From positions 62,001 to 126,000 of the forward strand of contig JARKPB010000019.1 in assembly GCA_029975475.1 (NCBI GenBank): a stretch of 64,000 bases of DNA, written 5' to 3'. Each line of letters begins with the position of its first letter. Within the stretch, counting starts at the first letter, position 1. Positions 14,761-24,014 of the stretch are shown here, piece after piece. The DNA is from Anaerolineaceae bacterium. Lineage in GTDB: Bacteria > Chloroflexota > Anaerolineae > Anaerolineales > Anaerolineaceae. Under the pieces are notes generated by a model. That model worked only from the letters and a program-made list of their open reading frames with translations. It was not told where the DNA came from and made no database searches. The position numbers and the translations under genes were made by a program.

Positions 14761-17436
14761 ATGGCCGTCAAATACAAAGTGCTCGAATTCGCCAACAAAG
14801 TCAGCCGCAAGAAAATGGGCTCGAAAGGCGCGGTCCAGCCTGACGACCCGGAATACCGCATCCTGGAACCGGTGGTCAGCGACGAGATGGCAGAAGTGGC
14901 TCTGGCGCTCGAAATGCGCCGCCCGCAAAGCGCGGCGGAAGTGGCTGCCCGCTGCGGCAAACCGCTGGCGGAAACCGAACGCCTGCTCTGGGAACTGGCG
15001 GTGGCCGGGGTGTGCTTCGTCAACCAGATTGACGGGGTGGACCGCTACTGGTACGACACCTGGGTCCCCGGCATCATGGAGATGATGACCAATAACCGCG
15101 AGAACGTTCGCAAATACCCCCAGATCGCCGAAGCCTTTGAGGCATACGGCCGGGTGCGCGGCCGGCAGACCGCCGGCGCCTTCCCGCCGGGGGTCGGTTT
15201 GATGCGGGTCATCCCGATCGAAACCGCGATTGACGGCAACTCGCGCCGCGCCTCGTACGAGGAAGTATCAAAATACCTGAACGAGAACAGCGTCTTTTCG
15301 GTATCGGATTGTTCCTGCCGCACCGCGCGCGAGGTGATGGGCGAAGGCTGCGGTCACCTGAAAGAGGATATGTGCATCCAGCTGGGTCACGCCGCCGAGT
15401 ACTACATCCGCACCGGCCGCGGACGGCAGATTACCCGCGAGGAAGCGTTTGAGATCATCCGCCGGGCGGAAGAAAACGGCCTGATGCATCAGATCCCCAA
15501 TGTGGACGGGGTGGGGAAGACCCACGCCATCTGCAACTGCTGCGGGTGTTCCTGCCTCTCCCTGCGCAGCGCCGAGATGTTTATTAACACCGACATGGTG
15601 CGCTCGAACTATATCGCGCGGGTGGAGCGCGAGAAGTGCGTGGCCTGCGGCGAGTGCGTTGAGATCTGCCCGACCAACGCGGCCCGCCTGGGACAGAAAA
15701 TCTGCGGTCGCACCCCGCTGGTGATCCCGCCCACCGAAACCCCGCGCGACAACGAGTGGGGACCGGAAAACTGGAACCCGGACTACCGCACCAACCGCAA
15801 AGAGACCCTGGAAACCGGCACCAGCCCGTGTAAGAGCGCCTGCCCGGCCCATATTGGCGTTCAGGGCTACATTCAGCTGGCGGCTCAGGGACGCTACCGC
15901 GACGCGCTGGAATTGATTAAGAACGAAAACCCGTTCCCGGCGGTTTGCGGCCGGATCTGCCCGCGCAAATGCGAATCGGAATGCACCCGCGCCGGGATTG
16001 ACGACCCGATCGCGATTGACGAAATCAAAAAGTTCATCGCTGACCAGGAGCTGCGCGCTGACCGGCGCTATCTGCCGCGCATCCGGCACCAGTACGACCA
16101 GAAGATCGCGGTGATCGGGTCCGGCCCGGCCGGGTTATCCTGCGCGTATTACCTGGCGGTGGAGGGCTACAAAGTCACCGTTTTTGAGAAAGAAAAAGTC
16201 CCCGGCGGCATGCTCGTCCTGGGGATTCCCTCCTTCCGCCTGGAAAAGGACGTGGTCAGGGCTGAAATTGACATCATCCGCGAACTGGGGGTCGAGTTCC
16301 GGCTGGGCGTGGAAGTGGGGAAAGACCTCAGCCTGGATGATCTGCGCCGCCAGGGTTACCAGGCGTTCTACCTGGCGGTTGGCGCGCAGGGCAGCCGCAA
16401 ACTGGGTATTCCGGGCGAGGACGCGAGCGGGGTGATCCCCGGGGTGGATTTTGTCCGCGCGATTAACCTGGGCGAAGGGGTGACCCTGACCGGTAAAGCC
16501 GTGGTCATCGGCGGCGGCAATGTCGCCATGGATGTGGCCCGCAGCGCGGTGCGGGTGGGGGCGCAGTCCACCGCGCTCTTCTGTCTGGAAAGCCGCCGGC
16601 AGATGCCCGCCCTGGAAGAAGAGATCCTTGAAGCCGAGGCTGAAGGGGTTGAAATCAATAACGGCTGGGGCCCGGCGCGCATCCTGACCCGCGAGGGGCG
16701 CGTCTGCGGGGTGGAATTCAAACGCTGCCTGTCGGTCTTTGACGCCGCCGGGCGCTTCAACCCGACCTTTGATGAGGGCGAAACCATTCAGGTCGCGGCC
16801 GACAGCGTGCTGGTCGCCATCGGCCAGGCGGTCACCTGGGGCGGGCTGCTGGACGGCTCCGCAGCCGTGCTCAACCCAAACCAGACCATTCAGGCTGACC
16901 CGCTGACCTATCAAACCGGCCAGGCGGATGTCTTCGCCGGTGGAGACGCCTACAGCGGGCCAAAATTCGCGATTGACGCCATCGCCGCCGGCAAGCAAGC
17001 CGCGATTTCCATACACCGTTTCGTCCATCCCGGTCAAAGCCTGGTGATCGGCCGCAGCCGGCGCGAGTTCACCCCGCTGGATAAATCCGATCTCGACCTG
17101 GAATCCTACGACCGCATGCCGCGCCAGCAGGCCGGCCACACGCGGGCTGAAAAGGCTTTCCGCGATCCGCGCCAGACCTTCACGGAAGAACAGGTGCGCC
17201 AGGAGACGGCCCGCTGTCTGGGCTGCGGGGCGACCTACGTGGATGAAGCCCTGTGCGTTGGCTGCGGGCTGTGCACCACGCGCTGCAAGTTTGACGCGAT
17301 CTCGCTGGTGCGGGTTTACGACAGCCCCGGGGTGGCGTTTGAAGATCTCAAACCGGTGGTGGTGCGCACGATCTTGAAGCGCAAGGTGAAGATCGCCGCC
17401 AAGAAAGCCCGCCGCGCGCTGGGCCTGCAGCGCTGA
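14761..17436 (+). CDS. Multidomain Fe-S/flavin NAD(P) oxidoreductase (GltD-like)
   Basis: An 891-residue protein. The first ~120 residues look like a winged-helix segment. A cysteine-rich region follows (SDCSCRTAREVMGEGCGH; ICNCCGCSCLSL), then a [4Fe-4S] motif CVACGECVEICP from Cys293. A GltD-type bis-cluster domain (SPCKSACPAHIGVQGYI; CGRICPRKCESEC) precedes the FAD fold (GSGPAG, residues 453-458) and the NAD(P) fold (VVIGGGNVAMDVA from 581). A last ferredoxin motif (CVGCGLCTTRCKFD) is near 830. It probably moves electrons between NAD(P)H and ferredoxin-like partners. It lies between hypB and hypA, so a hydrogenase link is likely. ATG 14761 is chosen with GAAGAGGTG upstream. Confidence 0.85.
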   Translation: MAVKYKVLEFANKVSRKKMGSKGAVQPDDPEYRILEPVVSDEMAEVALALEMRRPQSAAEVAARCGKPLAETERLLWELAVAGVCFVNQIDGVDRYWYDTWVPGIMEMMTNNRENVRKYPQIAEAFEAYGRVRGRQTAGAFPPGVGLMRVIPIETAIDGNSRRASYEEVSKYLNENSVFSVSDCSCRTAREVMGEGCGHLKEDMCIQLGHAAEYYIRTGRGRQITREEAFEIIRRAEENGLMHQIPNVDGVGKTHAICNCCGCSCLSLRSAEMFINTDMVRSNYIARVEREKCVACGECVEICPTNAARLGQKICGRTPLVIPPTETPRDNEWGPENWNPDYRTNRKETLETGTSPCKSACPAHIGVQGYIQLAAQGRYRDALELIKNENPFPAVCGRICPRKCESECTRAGIDDPIAIDEIKKFIADQELRADRRYLPRIRHQYDQKIAVIGSGPAGLSCAYYLAVEGYKVTVFEKEKVPGGMLVLGIPSFRLEKDVVRAEIDIIRELGVEFRLGVEVGKDLSLDDLRRQGYQAFYLAVGAQGSRKLGIPGEDASGVIPGVDFVRAINLGEGVTLTGKAVVIGGGNVAMDVARSAVRVGAQSTALFCLESRRQMPALEEEILEAEAEGVEINNGWGPARILTREGRVCGVEFKRCLSVFDAAGRFNPTFDEGETIQVAADSVLVAIGQAVTWGGLLDGSAAVLNPNQTIQADPLTYQTGQADVFAGGDAYSGPKFAIDAIAAGKQAAISIHRFVHPGQSLVIGRSRREFTPLDKSDLDLESYDRMPRQQAGHTRAEKAFRDPRQTFTEEQVRQETARCLGCGATYVDEALCVGCGLCTTRCKFDAISLVRVYDSPGVAFEDLKPVVVRTILKRKVKIAAKKARRALGLQR

Positions 17437-17456
17437 TTGTCCGCCCGGGTGAAGCC

Positions 17457-17798
17457 ATGCATGAACTGGGAATCCTCTTTAACGTGGTTCGCACGGTTGA
17501 AGACATCGCCCGCCAGAACCAGGTGACGCGCATCGCCGCGCTGGTTTTACAGGTGGGCGAGCTGTCGCCGGTCGTGCCGCATTACCTCCAGGCCTGTTAC
17601 CCGGCCGCGGTGGACGGCACGCTGCTGGAAGGCGCCGAGTTAAAAATAGAGGTGACCCCGGGGAACGCGCTCTGCGAACCCTGCCAAAAAGTATTCAACC
17701 TGCGCGCCAGCCGGGGAAAATGCCCCCGCTGCGGGCGCAGTCAATATGAAATCCTCAGCGGCCAGGAGTTTCTGATCAAAGAGATCCTGGCCTGCTGA
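17457..17798 (+). CDS. hypA: Hydrogenase nickel chaperone HypA
   Basis: A 113-residue HypA. The N-terminal MHELGI has the nickel-binding Met-His-Glu, and the zinc site is intact as two Cys-x-x-Cys pairs (CEPC and CPRCG). The tail GQEFLIKEI is family-typical. HypA hands nickel to HypB and the hydrogenase large subunit. It lies 20 bp after the large oxidoreductase, at the end of the hypB operon. No clear terminator is seen before the converging mannosidase gene. Confidence 0.95.
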   Translation: MHELGILFNVVRTVEDIARQNQVTRIAALVLQVGELSPVVPHYLQACYPAAVDGTLLEGAELKIEVTPGNALCEPCQKVFNLRASRGKCPRCGRSQYEILSGQEFLIKEILAC

Positions 17799-17842
17799 GG
17801 CGCGCTTCGATCGATCCAGATTCCCGGGGCAGCCAGCCCGCT

Positions 17843-20614
17843 TTATTCCAGCCGCAAGGTGAGCACTTCGCCGGCGCGCACCGCCAGTCTCAGCCGTCCG
17901 CCGTTCAGGGGGACCTCTTCCAGCGGGCTTTCATCCAGCCGGCAGCGGGTAACCCGCGCGAAAGTCAGCGGGGTAGACAGCCCCGCCTGGCCGTCCTGCG
18001 AAACCCAGCCGCGCAGGATCAGCCCCCGGCCGTCCTGCGCCTTCTTCAGGCTGGAGAAATGCCAACCGCTGAGGGTGAAGAAAGACGCCTCCGCGGGCAG
18101 CTCACCGCGCCCGCCCGGACCGGCCAGCGCGCGCGGCGGCAGGTCAAAACTTTCCGCCAGCGGCCAGGCTTCCTGCCACGCGCCGGAATGAGGGATCAGC
18201 GCCAGACGGAAGGTGTGGCGGCCAATTTCCTGCGCCGCGGGGGTCGCCAGGCTGGGCCCGGCGCCGCCCTGGCGGTTGCTCAGGTCGGGTTTGGAGAGCA
18301 TCCCCACGCAGCGCAGCAGGGTCAGGGCAAGATCGCCGCCTTCGGCGGTTTTCGCCAGCTCGACCTCGTAGATCCCCGGCGCGGCGGCCGCCAGACCGCC
18401 CTCGGCGGAGAGCAGACCGCTGAACAGGCGCTGCGGCAGTTCCGGGCGCGGCTGCTCGGACCAGCCTTCCTGATAGGGCAGCGGAACGCTCAGCGCGCGC
18501 GGGTAGGTGTGGTAATGCCCGCCGGTGTAGCCGCTTTGCGCGCCGCGCAGGGGGAAGTGCAGCCGCAGGCGGTGGCCGCGGGCCTGATTATCCACCTCGA
18601 TGTCCAGTTCCAGCCGGGCGGCTTTGAGCGGCAGGTGGGCGCGCAGGCTGGCGGTGATGCGCTCCTCCCCGCGGGTGATTTCCAGCAGGTAGCGCAGGGC
18701 AGGCCCAAAGGGGCCGTTTTCGCGCCGCGCGGACAGCAGGCGCGCGGCGAGGGGGAGATCGCCCTCGGCGGGGGTGAAGTTGTAGGTGTCTCCCAGGTCG
18801 CGTTCGTCGCTCAGGCGCGCCAGGCCGTCAAACACGCGCCCATCCAGTTTATCGGTCAGGCGCAGGGTGGCATCCGGCAGCAGCTCGAGGCGGTAGCGGT
18901 TGGTTTCAATCTGGGTGCCTTCAGCGGGCGTTTCGGCGCGTTGCTCGGGCGGGGCGGCCGGGTAGAGTTGAAAGGTGCGGTAGCCCAGAGCGGGCAAATC
19001 TTCAGCCAGCCAGGTCAGGGTAAACTGCTGGGGGCTGCGGGCGGTCACGGAGAAATTCTCGATGCGCTCGTCCGCCAGCAGGTCGTTGAGGCGGGCTTCC
19101 CAGGCGGCGATCTGAGCCTCTTCCGGATGATGTCCGGGCGCGAGGATTAAATCCACCGCGGCCTGCCCGCCGGCGGCCTGAAAGGCTGCGTCCAGCAGCC
19201 CAAGCCCGAAGACCTGGCCGCCCTGCAGCATGGCCGCCGCGGCGCGCATCTCGGCTGGAGACAGCTGCACGGCCTGAAACACCTGGCGTTCGCCCGCTTC
19301 GCCCTGGCAGATCATCGTCCGGCCGTCCGCGCGGGCTTCCAGCCAGTCTGCGCCGGCCGGCAGAAATAGGCTCAGCCTCACCGGCGTGCTCTGGCGGCTG
19401 GCGGCGGGGTTAAACACCACCGCCGTGGCCGCGGCGCCGTCTTCAGCGCGCGTATCGGCGCGTTCAGCCAGCGCTTCCAGCGCCTGACGGGTCAGTTCTT
19501 CGCCGATCTGATCCGCCTGATCAAAGCGCGGGCGCATCTCTTCGTGCACCTGGTCAATTGAGCAGCCGCAGATTGAATCGTGCGGCTGATTTTGCAGCAG
19601 CAGCTTCCAGGCGCGGCGCAGCGGCGCTTCCGGGTGCGCCAGGCGCGGCGAGGTCAGGGGATCAGCCGGCGCCAGGCGGTCCGCCAGGGCGCCAAACGGC
19701 TCGGCCCAGCGCTCCAGCAGGCGCTCGCTGGCGTGATTGCGCTGCTTGATCCAGGCGCGGGTGGAAAGCACGCCGGGCAGCAGGTGGTGTTTGCGCGGAT
19801 CGCGCAGTTCGCCAGAAACGGTCGGCGCGGTGAGCGTCCCGGCTTCCACTTCGGCGCGCAGGGCGTTAAAGTAAGCCGGCAGGGTCGAATGCAGAATGCG
19901 GTCTTCCTCCCAGACGCGGTTGCAGTAGGCGACCGCGGAAGGGGTCGCCGCGGAAGGCTCAAGGTGGTCGGTGCCCTGCATCAACAGCAGGTGCTGCGAA
20001 GCGCTGACCGCGCGCAGCGAATCCGCCAGGCGCTGCATTTCGCGCGCGAAAACCTCCGGGTTGGCGGCCGGAGCCCAGGCGGCGTTGTCATACCCGTCGC
20101 GCAGATACGCCGCCAGCACGCGGCTGCCGTCCGGCGCCTGCCACCAGACTTCGGGCGGTTCGGTCGAAAGGCCGCGGCGGAAGGCGGCGGTTTCGATCCC
20201 GAATCCGAGCAAAATCTGCGGCAGCTGGCCGATCTGTCCGAAGGGATCGGGGACGTACCCGATCTCCATCCGCCCGCCAAAATCCCGGCAGAGGGCCGCG
20301 CCTTCCAGCAGATTGCGCACCAGCGCCTCAGGGCTGACCAGAAAAAGGTCAGGCAGCACATACCACGGGCCGATTAAAATCCGCCCGCTGCGAATGTGTT
20401 CTTCCAGTTCGCCGCGCCGCTCGGGGCGCACTTCCAGATAGTCTTCAAGAACGATGGTCTGGCCGTCCAGCATGAAATGGCGGTAAGCCGGGTCGGCGGC
20501 CAGCACGGCGAGGAGTTTATCCACCAGGTGAACCAGGCGCAGACGAAACTGCTGAAAGGTCTGATACCACTCGCGGTCCCAGTGGGTATGAGAAACAAGG
20601 TGCAGGGTTGACAT
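17843..20614 (-). CDS. Glycoside hydrolase family 38 alpha-mannosidase
   Basis: A 923-residue GH38 enzyme. The zinc ligands are in HTHWDREW (His9, His11? and Asp13 in the H-x-H-x-D-like start) and in NQPHDSICGCS. The predicted nucleophile is Asp123 in GYVPDPFG. A middle three-helix domain and the long C-terminal beta-sandwich half of family 38 are present. No signal peptide is seen, so it acts in the cytoplasm, probably on mannosyl oligosaccharides or mannosylglycerate-type substrates. It stands alone, convergent with hypA, with a GGAG about 11 bases before ATG 20614. Confidence 0.9.
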   Translation of the reverse strand: MSTLHLVSHTHWDREWYQTFQQFRLRLVHLVDKLLAVLAADPAYRHFMLDGQTIVLEDYLEVRPERRGELEEHIRSGRILIGPWYVLPDLFLVSPEALVRNLLEGAALCRDFGGRMEIGYVPDPFGQIGQLPQILLGFGIETAAFRRGLSTEPPEVWWQAPDGSRVLAAYLRDGYDNAAWAPAANPEVFAREMQRLADSLRAVSASQHLLLMQGTDHLEPSAATPSAVAYCNRVWEEDRILHSTLPAYFNALRAEVEAGTLTAPTVSGELRDPRKHHLLPGVLSTRAWIKQRNHASERLLERWAEPFGALADRLAPADPLTSPRLAHPEAPLRRAWKLLLQNQPHDSICGCSIDQVHEEMRPRFDQADQIGEELTRQALEALAERADTRAEDGAAATAVVFNPAASRQSTPVRLSLFLPAGADWLEARADGRTMICQGEAGERQVFQAVQLSPAEMRAAAAMLQGGQVFGLGLLDAAFQAAGGQAAVDLILAPGHHPEEAQIAAWEARLNDLLADERIENFSVTARSPQQFTLTWLAEDLPALGYRTFQLYPAAPPEQRAETPAEGTQIETNRYRLELLPDATLRLTDKLDGRVFDGLARLSDERDLGDTYNFTPAEGDLPLAARLLSARRENGPFGPALRYLLEITRGEERITASLRAHLPLKAARLELDIEVDNQARGHRLRLHFPLRGAQSGYTGGHYHTYPRALSVPLPYQEGWSEQPRPELPQRLFSGLLSAEGGLAAAAPGIYEVELAKTAEGGDLALTLLRCVGMLSKPDLSNRQGGAGPSLATPAAQEIGRHTFRLALIPHSGAWQEAWPLAESFDLPPRALAGPGGRGELPAEASFFTLSGWHFSSLKKAQDGRGLILRGWVSQDGQAGLSTPLTFARVTRCRLDESPLEEVPLNGGRLRLAVRAGEVLTLRLE

Positions 20615-20678
20615 AGGCGCTTGCTCCGGAGAAAAAGGGTGCTGGTTTGATTGTACATCAGGCCCGCCGCGGCGGACG

Positions 20679-20707
20679 TTGTAAACGCGGCCCGGGTTTT
20701 ATATAAT
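20679..20707 (+). promoter_or_regulatory. Sigma70-type promoter
   Basis: TTGTAA (20679-20684) and consensus TATAAT (20702-20707) with a 17-bp spacer, upstream of the membrane-protein pair beginning at 20769. Confidence 0.7.
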
Positions 20708-20768
20708 GAAACCATCAGGATGACCACCTGAACAGGCCGGATTGCCATAGATGAGAAAAGGAGGAAGG

Positions 20769-21287
20769 ATGAACGGGAAATGGCGGTTAGGCTTAATGGT
20801 AAGCAGCATTTTAATGGCGGTCATCAGTCTGTTTTTACCGTGGTCGCGCATGATGATGGTGATGCGCAAATACGGTCCCAACGGAAAACTGCTGGAGACA
20901 AAAATTGATATTCAGGGCGGTTTCTGGGAGGGATACAGTCCGTTTGAAATGGAATCCCTGCTGGGGATCGGGCTGCCGCTGGTCGCGGCCGGCCTGCTGA
21001 TCTGGCTGGGGGTGCGCACGCTGCTGGCGTGGCAGCGGCTGCCGGTGGAAGGCGGCCTGCCCGACAAGATCCGCGCCGGCTGGTCGAACCCGCAGTATTA
21101 CCGTGAGAGTCCGAAACTCATCCTGCTGGCCAGCGGTCTGGGCGCGTTGGCGCTGGTGATCTGGGCTTACTGGTGGGCGGGCTTTCGCGGGGTCCCGGCT
21201 TACGGCTTCTGGGTTATGCTGCTGGCGCAGGCGCTGGCGGCTTGCTCCGCCTGGTTTGCTCGGGCTGAACCGGCGCAGGCCGGTTGA
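20769..21287 (+). CDS. Four-span membrane protein of unknown function
   Basis: A 172-residue protein with four predicted membrane segments (for example LGLMVSSILMAVISLFLPW and LLASGLGALALVIWAYWW). I do not recognise the family. ATG 20769 is preferred to ATG 20751 because AAAGGAGGA lies between them and serves as its ribosome site. A strong promoter lies upstream. The next small membrane-protein gene begins 19 bp after its stop, so the two are likely cotranscribed. Confidence 0.72.
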   Translation: MNGKWRLGLMVSSILMAVISLFLPWSRMMMVMRKYGPNGKLLETKIDIQGGFWEGYSPFEMESLLGIGLPLVAAGLLIWLGVRTLLAWQRLPVEGGLPDKIRAGWSNPQYYRESPKLILLASGLGALALVIWAYWWAGFRGVPAYGFWVMLLAQALAACSAWFARAEPAQAG

Positions 21288-21306
21288 GCCCGCCAGTGAG
21301 GCACAA

Positions 21307-21636
21307 ATGAGTGAGGACGCGTTAAGGGAAGCGGAGGATGCGAAAGCTGCGGCGGATGCGCGCCTGCGCGCGGTCAGCCAGCGCGGCTGCGTGATCTACC
21401 TGGTGGGTATGGCCGGTTTGATGCTGACGGCTTTTACCCTGAACCTGATTATGGAAGATGGAAACTTTCTGCCGGCGGGCATCGGGCTGCTGATTGGACT
21501 GGGTTCGCTGATCGTCGGCGCCCGCGCGCGCAGGGAGTTTAATGAAGCCCGCGAGGCAGCTGAACAGGCGCGGCAGCGCGTGGAAACACTGCGCGCGCCG
21601 CGAGACCCGCTCCAGCCGCCCGAAGCGGATTCCTGA
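21307..21636 (+). CDS. Small two-span membrane protein with coiled ends
   Basis: A 109-residue protein. An Ala/Glu-rich helix (residues 1-30) precedes two membrane segments (CVIYLVGMAGLMLTAFTLNL; GIGLLIGLGSLIVGA), followed by a charged helix of about 25 residues likely to be coiled. The family is not recognised. GTGAGG lies just before ATG 21307; the frame is open further upstream but would overlap the previous gene. Confidence 0.62.
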   Translation: MSEDALREAEDAKAAADARLRAVSQRGCVIYLVGMAGLMLTAFTLNLIMEDGNFLPAGIGLLIGLGSLIVGARARREFNEAREAAEQARQRVETLRAPRDPLQPPEADS

Positions 21637-21780
21637 GCCAGTCCACCTGCTCCGCCAGCGCTTCCCGGCCGGCGCTGGCGGAAGCGCGTCTGGACCGCGC
21701 CCGCCAACCGCAGGGCGGCCTGACCCTGATTTGCCAGCCTGCGCTGGCATTTTCTTTTCCAGTGTCAAAGCGCCGCGGGC

Positions 21781-21789
21781 TGTTATAAT
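21781..21789 (+). promoter_or_regulatory. Extended -10 promoter
   Basis: TGTTATAAT fits an extended -10 element (TG-N-TATAAT), 25 bp before the hydrolase ATG. No good -35 box is seen, which is normal for this promoter type. Confidence 0.5.
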
Positions 21790-21813
21790 ACTGCCCAGTT
21801 CAAGGAGTATTGC

Positions 21814-23727
21814 ATGAAACGCTTTCTGATCCTCATCCTGCTGGCCAGCCTGCTGGCTGCCTGCCTTCCCGCCCAGGCGCCGGCCAGCACCGCCGTGCCG
21901 CGCTTTGAAAAGGCTGAATGTCCGTTCATTAAACCCGCCGGCGCAAAAGTGGAATGCGGCTATCTGGTGGTGCCCGAAAACCGCGCCAAAGCGGACGGCA
22001 AAACCATCCGTCTGGCGGTGGCGATTTTCAAGACCGCCAACCCCAACCCGCGCCCTGACCCGATCCTCTATCTCGAAGGCGGCCCGGGCGGCAGCCCGCT
22101 GCGCGCTTATCCGGAATATTATTCGCTCCTGCTCGAACCGCTGTTAAAAAACCGCGATCTCATCCTGCTCGACCAGCGCGGAACCGGTTATTCCGAACCC
22201 GCCCTGGATTGCCCGGCTGCCAATCAACTGAACTTTGACCTGCTCGATTCGACCAAATCCCCGCAGGAAAAAGAAAAAGAACTCAACCAGGCTTTTATCG
22301 ACTGCCGCAACGATCTTGCCGCCCGGGGGATTGACCTTTCCGCCTACAACAGTCATGAAAACGCCGCCGATGTCGCCGACCTGCGCAAGACGCTGGGCTA
22401 CGCCGAGTGGAACCTGTACGGAATTTCCTACGGCACGCGCCTGGCGCTGACGGTGATGCGCGATTTTCCCGAAGGCACGCGCAGCGTGATCCTCGATTCG
22501 GTTTACCCGCCCGAATACAGCCTGACGATTGACCCGCCGCGCAACGCGGACCGCGCCTTTGACCTGATGTTCGATACCTGCGCGGCTGATCCGGCCTGCG
22601 CGGCGGCTTACCCGAACCTGCGCCAGACGTTCTTTGACTTCGTCAAAGAACTGGACGCCAGCCCGGCACGCGTGCCGGTGACCCTGCCGGACGGCACGCG
22701 CAAGGAAATGGTCTTTACCGGCGCGGACTTGATCAACTTTGTGTTTCAATCCATGTACGCCACGACCATCCTGCCCTCCCTGCCGCAGATCATCACCGCG
22801 GCCCGCCGGGGGAACTTTGTCGTCGTCAGCAGCATCAACAGTCAATTCCTCAAAAGCGCGGCGGATATGAGCCGCGGGATGTTCTTCTCGGTGGAGTGCG
22901 TTGAAGACGTGCCGTTTGATGATCCCGGCGAGGTGCGCAGGGTGCTGGAAAGCCTGCCGGAGTACGGCGATGCTTTTGGCAGCCCGGAAGGCACTTTTGA
23001 AATCTGCAAAGCCTGGGATGTTCAAAAAGCCGGCGAGATCGAGACCCGCCCGGTCGCTTCGGATATCCCCACCCTGGTCTTTGGCGGCCAGTTTGACCCG
23101 ATCACCCCGCCCGCCTGGGCAAAAGAGACCGCCAGCCGCCTGAGCCGCAGTTTTTATTTTGAGCTGCCGGGCGCGGGCCACGGCGCCAGCCTGACCGAAA
23201 CCTGCCCGCGCGAGATGCTGCTGGCGTTCCTGGATGACCCGACCCGTTCCCCCGACGCGGGCTGCATCGCCGCGCAGATGGCTGGCTTCGCCTTCTTCAC
23301 CCCGCTGTCGTCGGTGGAAGTGCGCCTGATTCCTTTTGAAGACCCCACCTTCGCTCTGGCCGGTAAACGCCCCGAAGCCTGGTCGCCGGCGATGAGCGGG
23401 GTTTATTCCCCCAGCGGTCAGCTGACTGACAACACCCAGCTCTTGATCCAGGCCGCGCCGCAGCCGATCGAGACTCTGCTCAACAGCCTGACCGCCAACC
23501 TGCGCTCGCAGGGCATCAGCCTGGAAAAGGGCGAGGCGGCCCGCACGCTGAACGGGATTGAATGGTCCTTCTACACAGCCGACGCCGGCACCGCCTATAT
23601 TGACCTGGCCCTGGGCAAGTATGGCGATCGCACGTTCCTGGTGCTGCTTCAGGTCCCCGCCGCCAGCCGCGATGCCTACCGCAGCGCGGTCTTCCTGCCG
23701 GTGGTGGAATCGATTCAACCGCGGTAA
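21814..23727 (+). CDS. Secreted alpha/beta hydrolase lipoprotein (TAP-like peptidase)
   Basis: A 637-residue protein with a lipoprotein signal (LLAAC, Cys17). The alpha/beta-hydrolase fold contains EGGPGGSPL and LDQRGTGYSEP (prolyl-aminopeptidase-type oxyanion region), the nucleophile elbow GISYGTR (Ser about residue 206), the acid in FGGQFDPITPP (about 427) and the base in GAGHGAS (about 455). This matches tripeptidyl-aminopeptidase-like (S33) exopeptidases. The last ~150 residues form an extra domain of unknown role. It is likely surface-tethered and used in peptide scavenging. CAAGGAG lies before the ATG and a strong terminator follows. Confidence 0.85.
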   Translation: MKRFLILILLASLLAACLPAQAPASTAVPRFEKAECPFIKPAGAKVECGYLVVPENRAKADGKTIRLAVAIFKTANPNPRPDPILYLEGGPGGSPLRAYPEYYSLLLEPLLKNRDLILLDQRGTGYSEPALDCPAANQLNFDLLDSTKSPQEKEKELNQAFIDCRNDLAARGIDLSAYNSHENAADVADLRKTLGYAEWNLYGISYGTRLALTVMRDFPEGTRSVILDSVYPPEYSLTIDPPRNADRAFDLMFDTCAADPACAAAYPNLRQTFFDFVKELDASPARVPVTLPDGTRKEMVFTGADLINFVFQSMYATTILPSLPQIITAARRGNFVVVSSINSQFLKSAADMSRGMFFSVECVEDVPFDDPGEVRRVLESLPEYGDAFGSPEGTFEICKAWDVQKAGEIETRPVASDIPTLVFGGQFDPITPPAWAKETASRLSRSFYFELPGAGHGASLTETCPREMLLAFLDDPTRSPDAGCIAAQMAGFAFFTPLSSVEVRLIPFEDPTFALAGKRPEAWSPAMSGVYSPSGQLTDNTQLLIQAAPQPIETLLNSLTANLRSQGISLEKGEAARTLNGIEWSFYTADAGTAYIDLALGKYGDRTFLVLLQVPAASRDAYRSAVFLPVVESIQPR

Positions 23728-23749
23728 GGAAAAAAGATAACCTCTTTCC

Positions 23750-23783
23750 GCCGGTCAGCCGGAAGCGCTGGCCGGCTTTTTTT
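23750..23783 (+). terminator. Rho-independent terminator
   Basis: Ten-bp stem with one G-U pair (23750-23759 with 23767-23776), seven-base loop and seven Ts. It ends the hydrolase gene. Confidence 0.88.
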
Positions 23784-24014
23784 AACCGCTTTGCCATTTT
23801 CTTCATGAGATGAGGCTTGAACATCAAGGCGCCCGGATCCGCTGCCTGAGCGCCTCCTTTGGGGTCAGCGCGCCTTCCATTTGCCCGGGCGGGATCAAGG
23901 GGCTGCCCACCAGCGCGGATCAAGCCCTCTTTCGCACCCGGCGTACCGATTGAGAACCGCGGCCGGTTTCATGGTATCATCTGGATATTCCCGCCGGTGG
24001 AGACCTACGGAGCG

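Noticed and set aside
23859-24014. 52-codon N-terminal extension of the polytopic membrane protein
   Set aside because: It has no ribosome site and runs through intergenic sequence; ATG 24015 gives a normal membrane-protein start.
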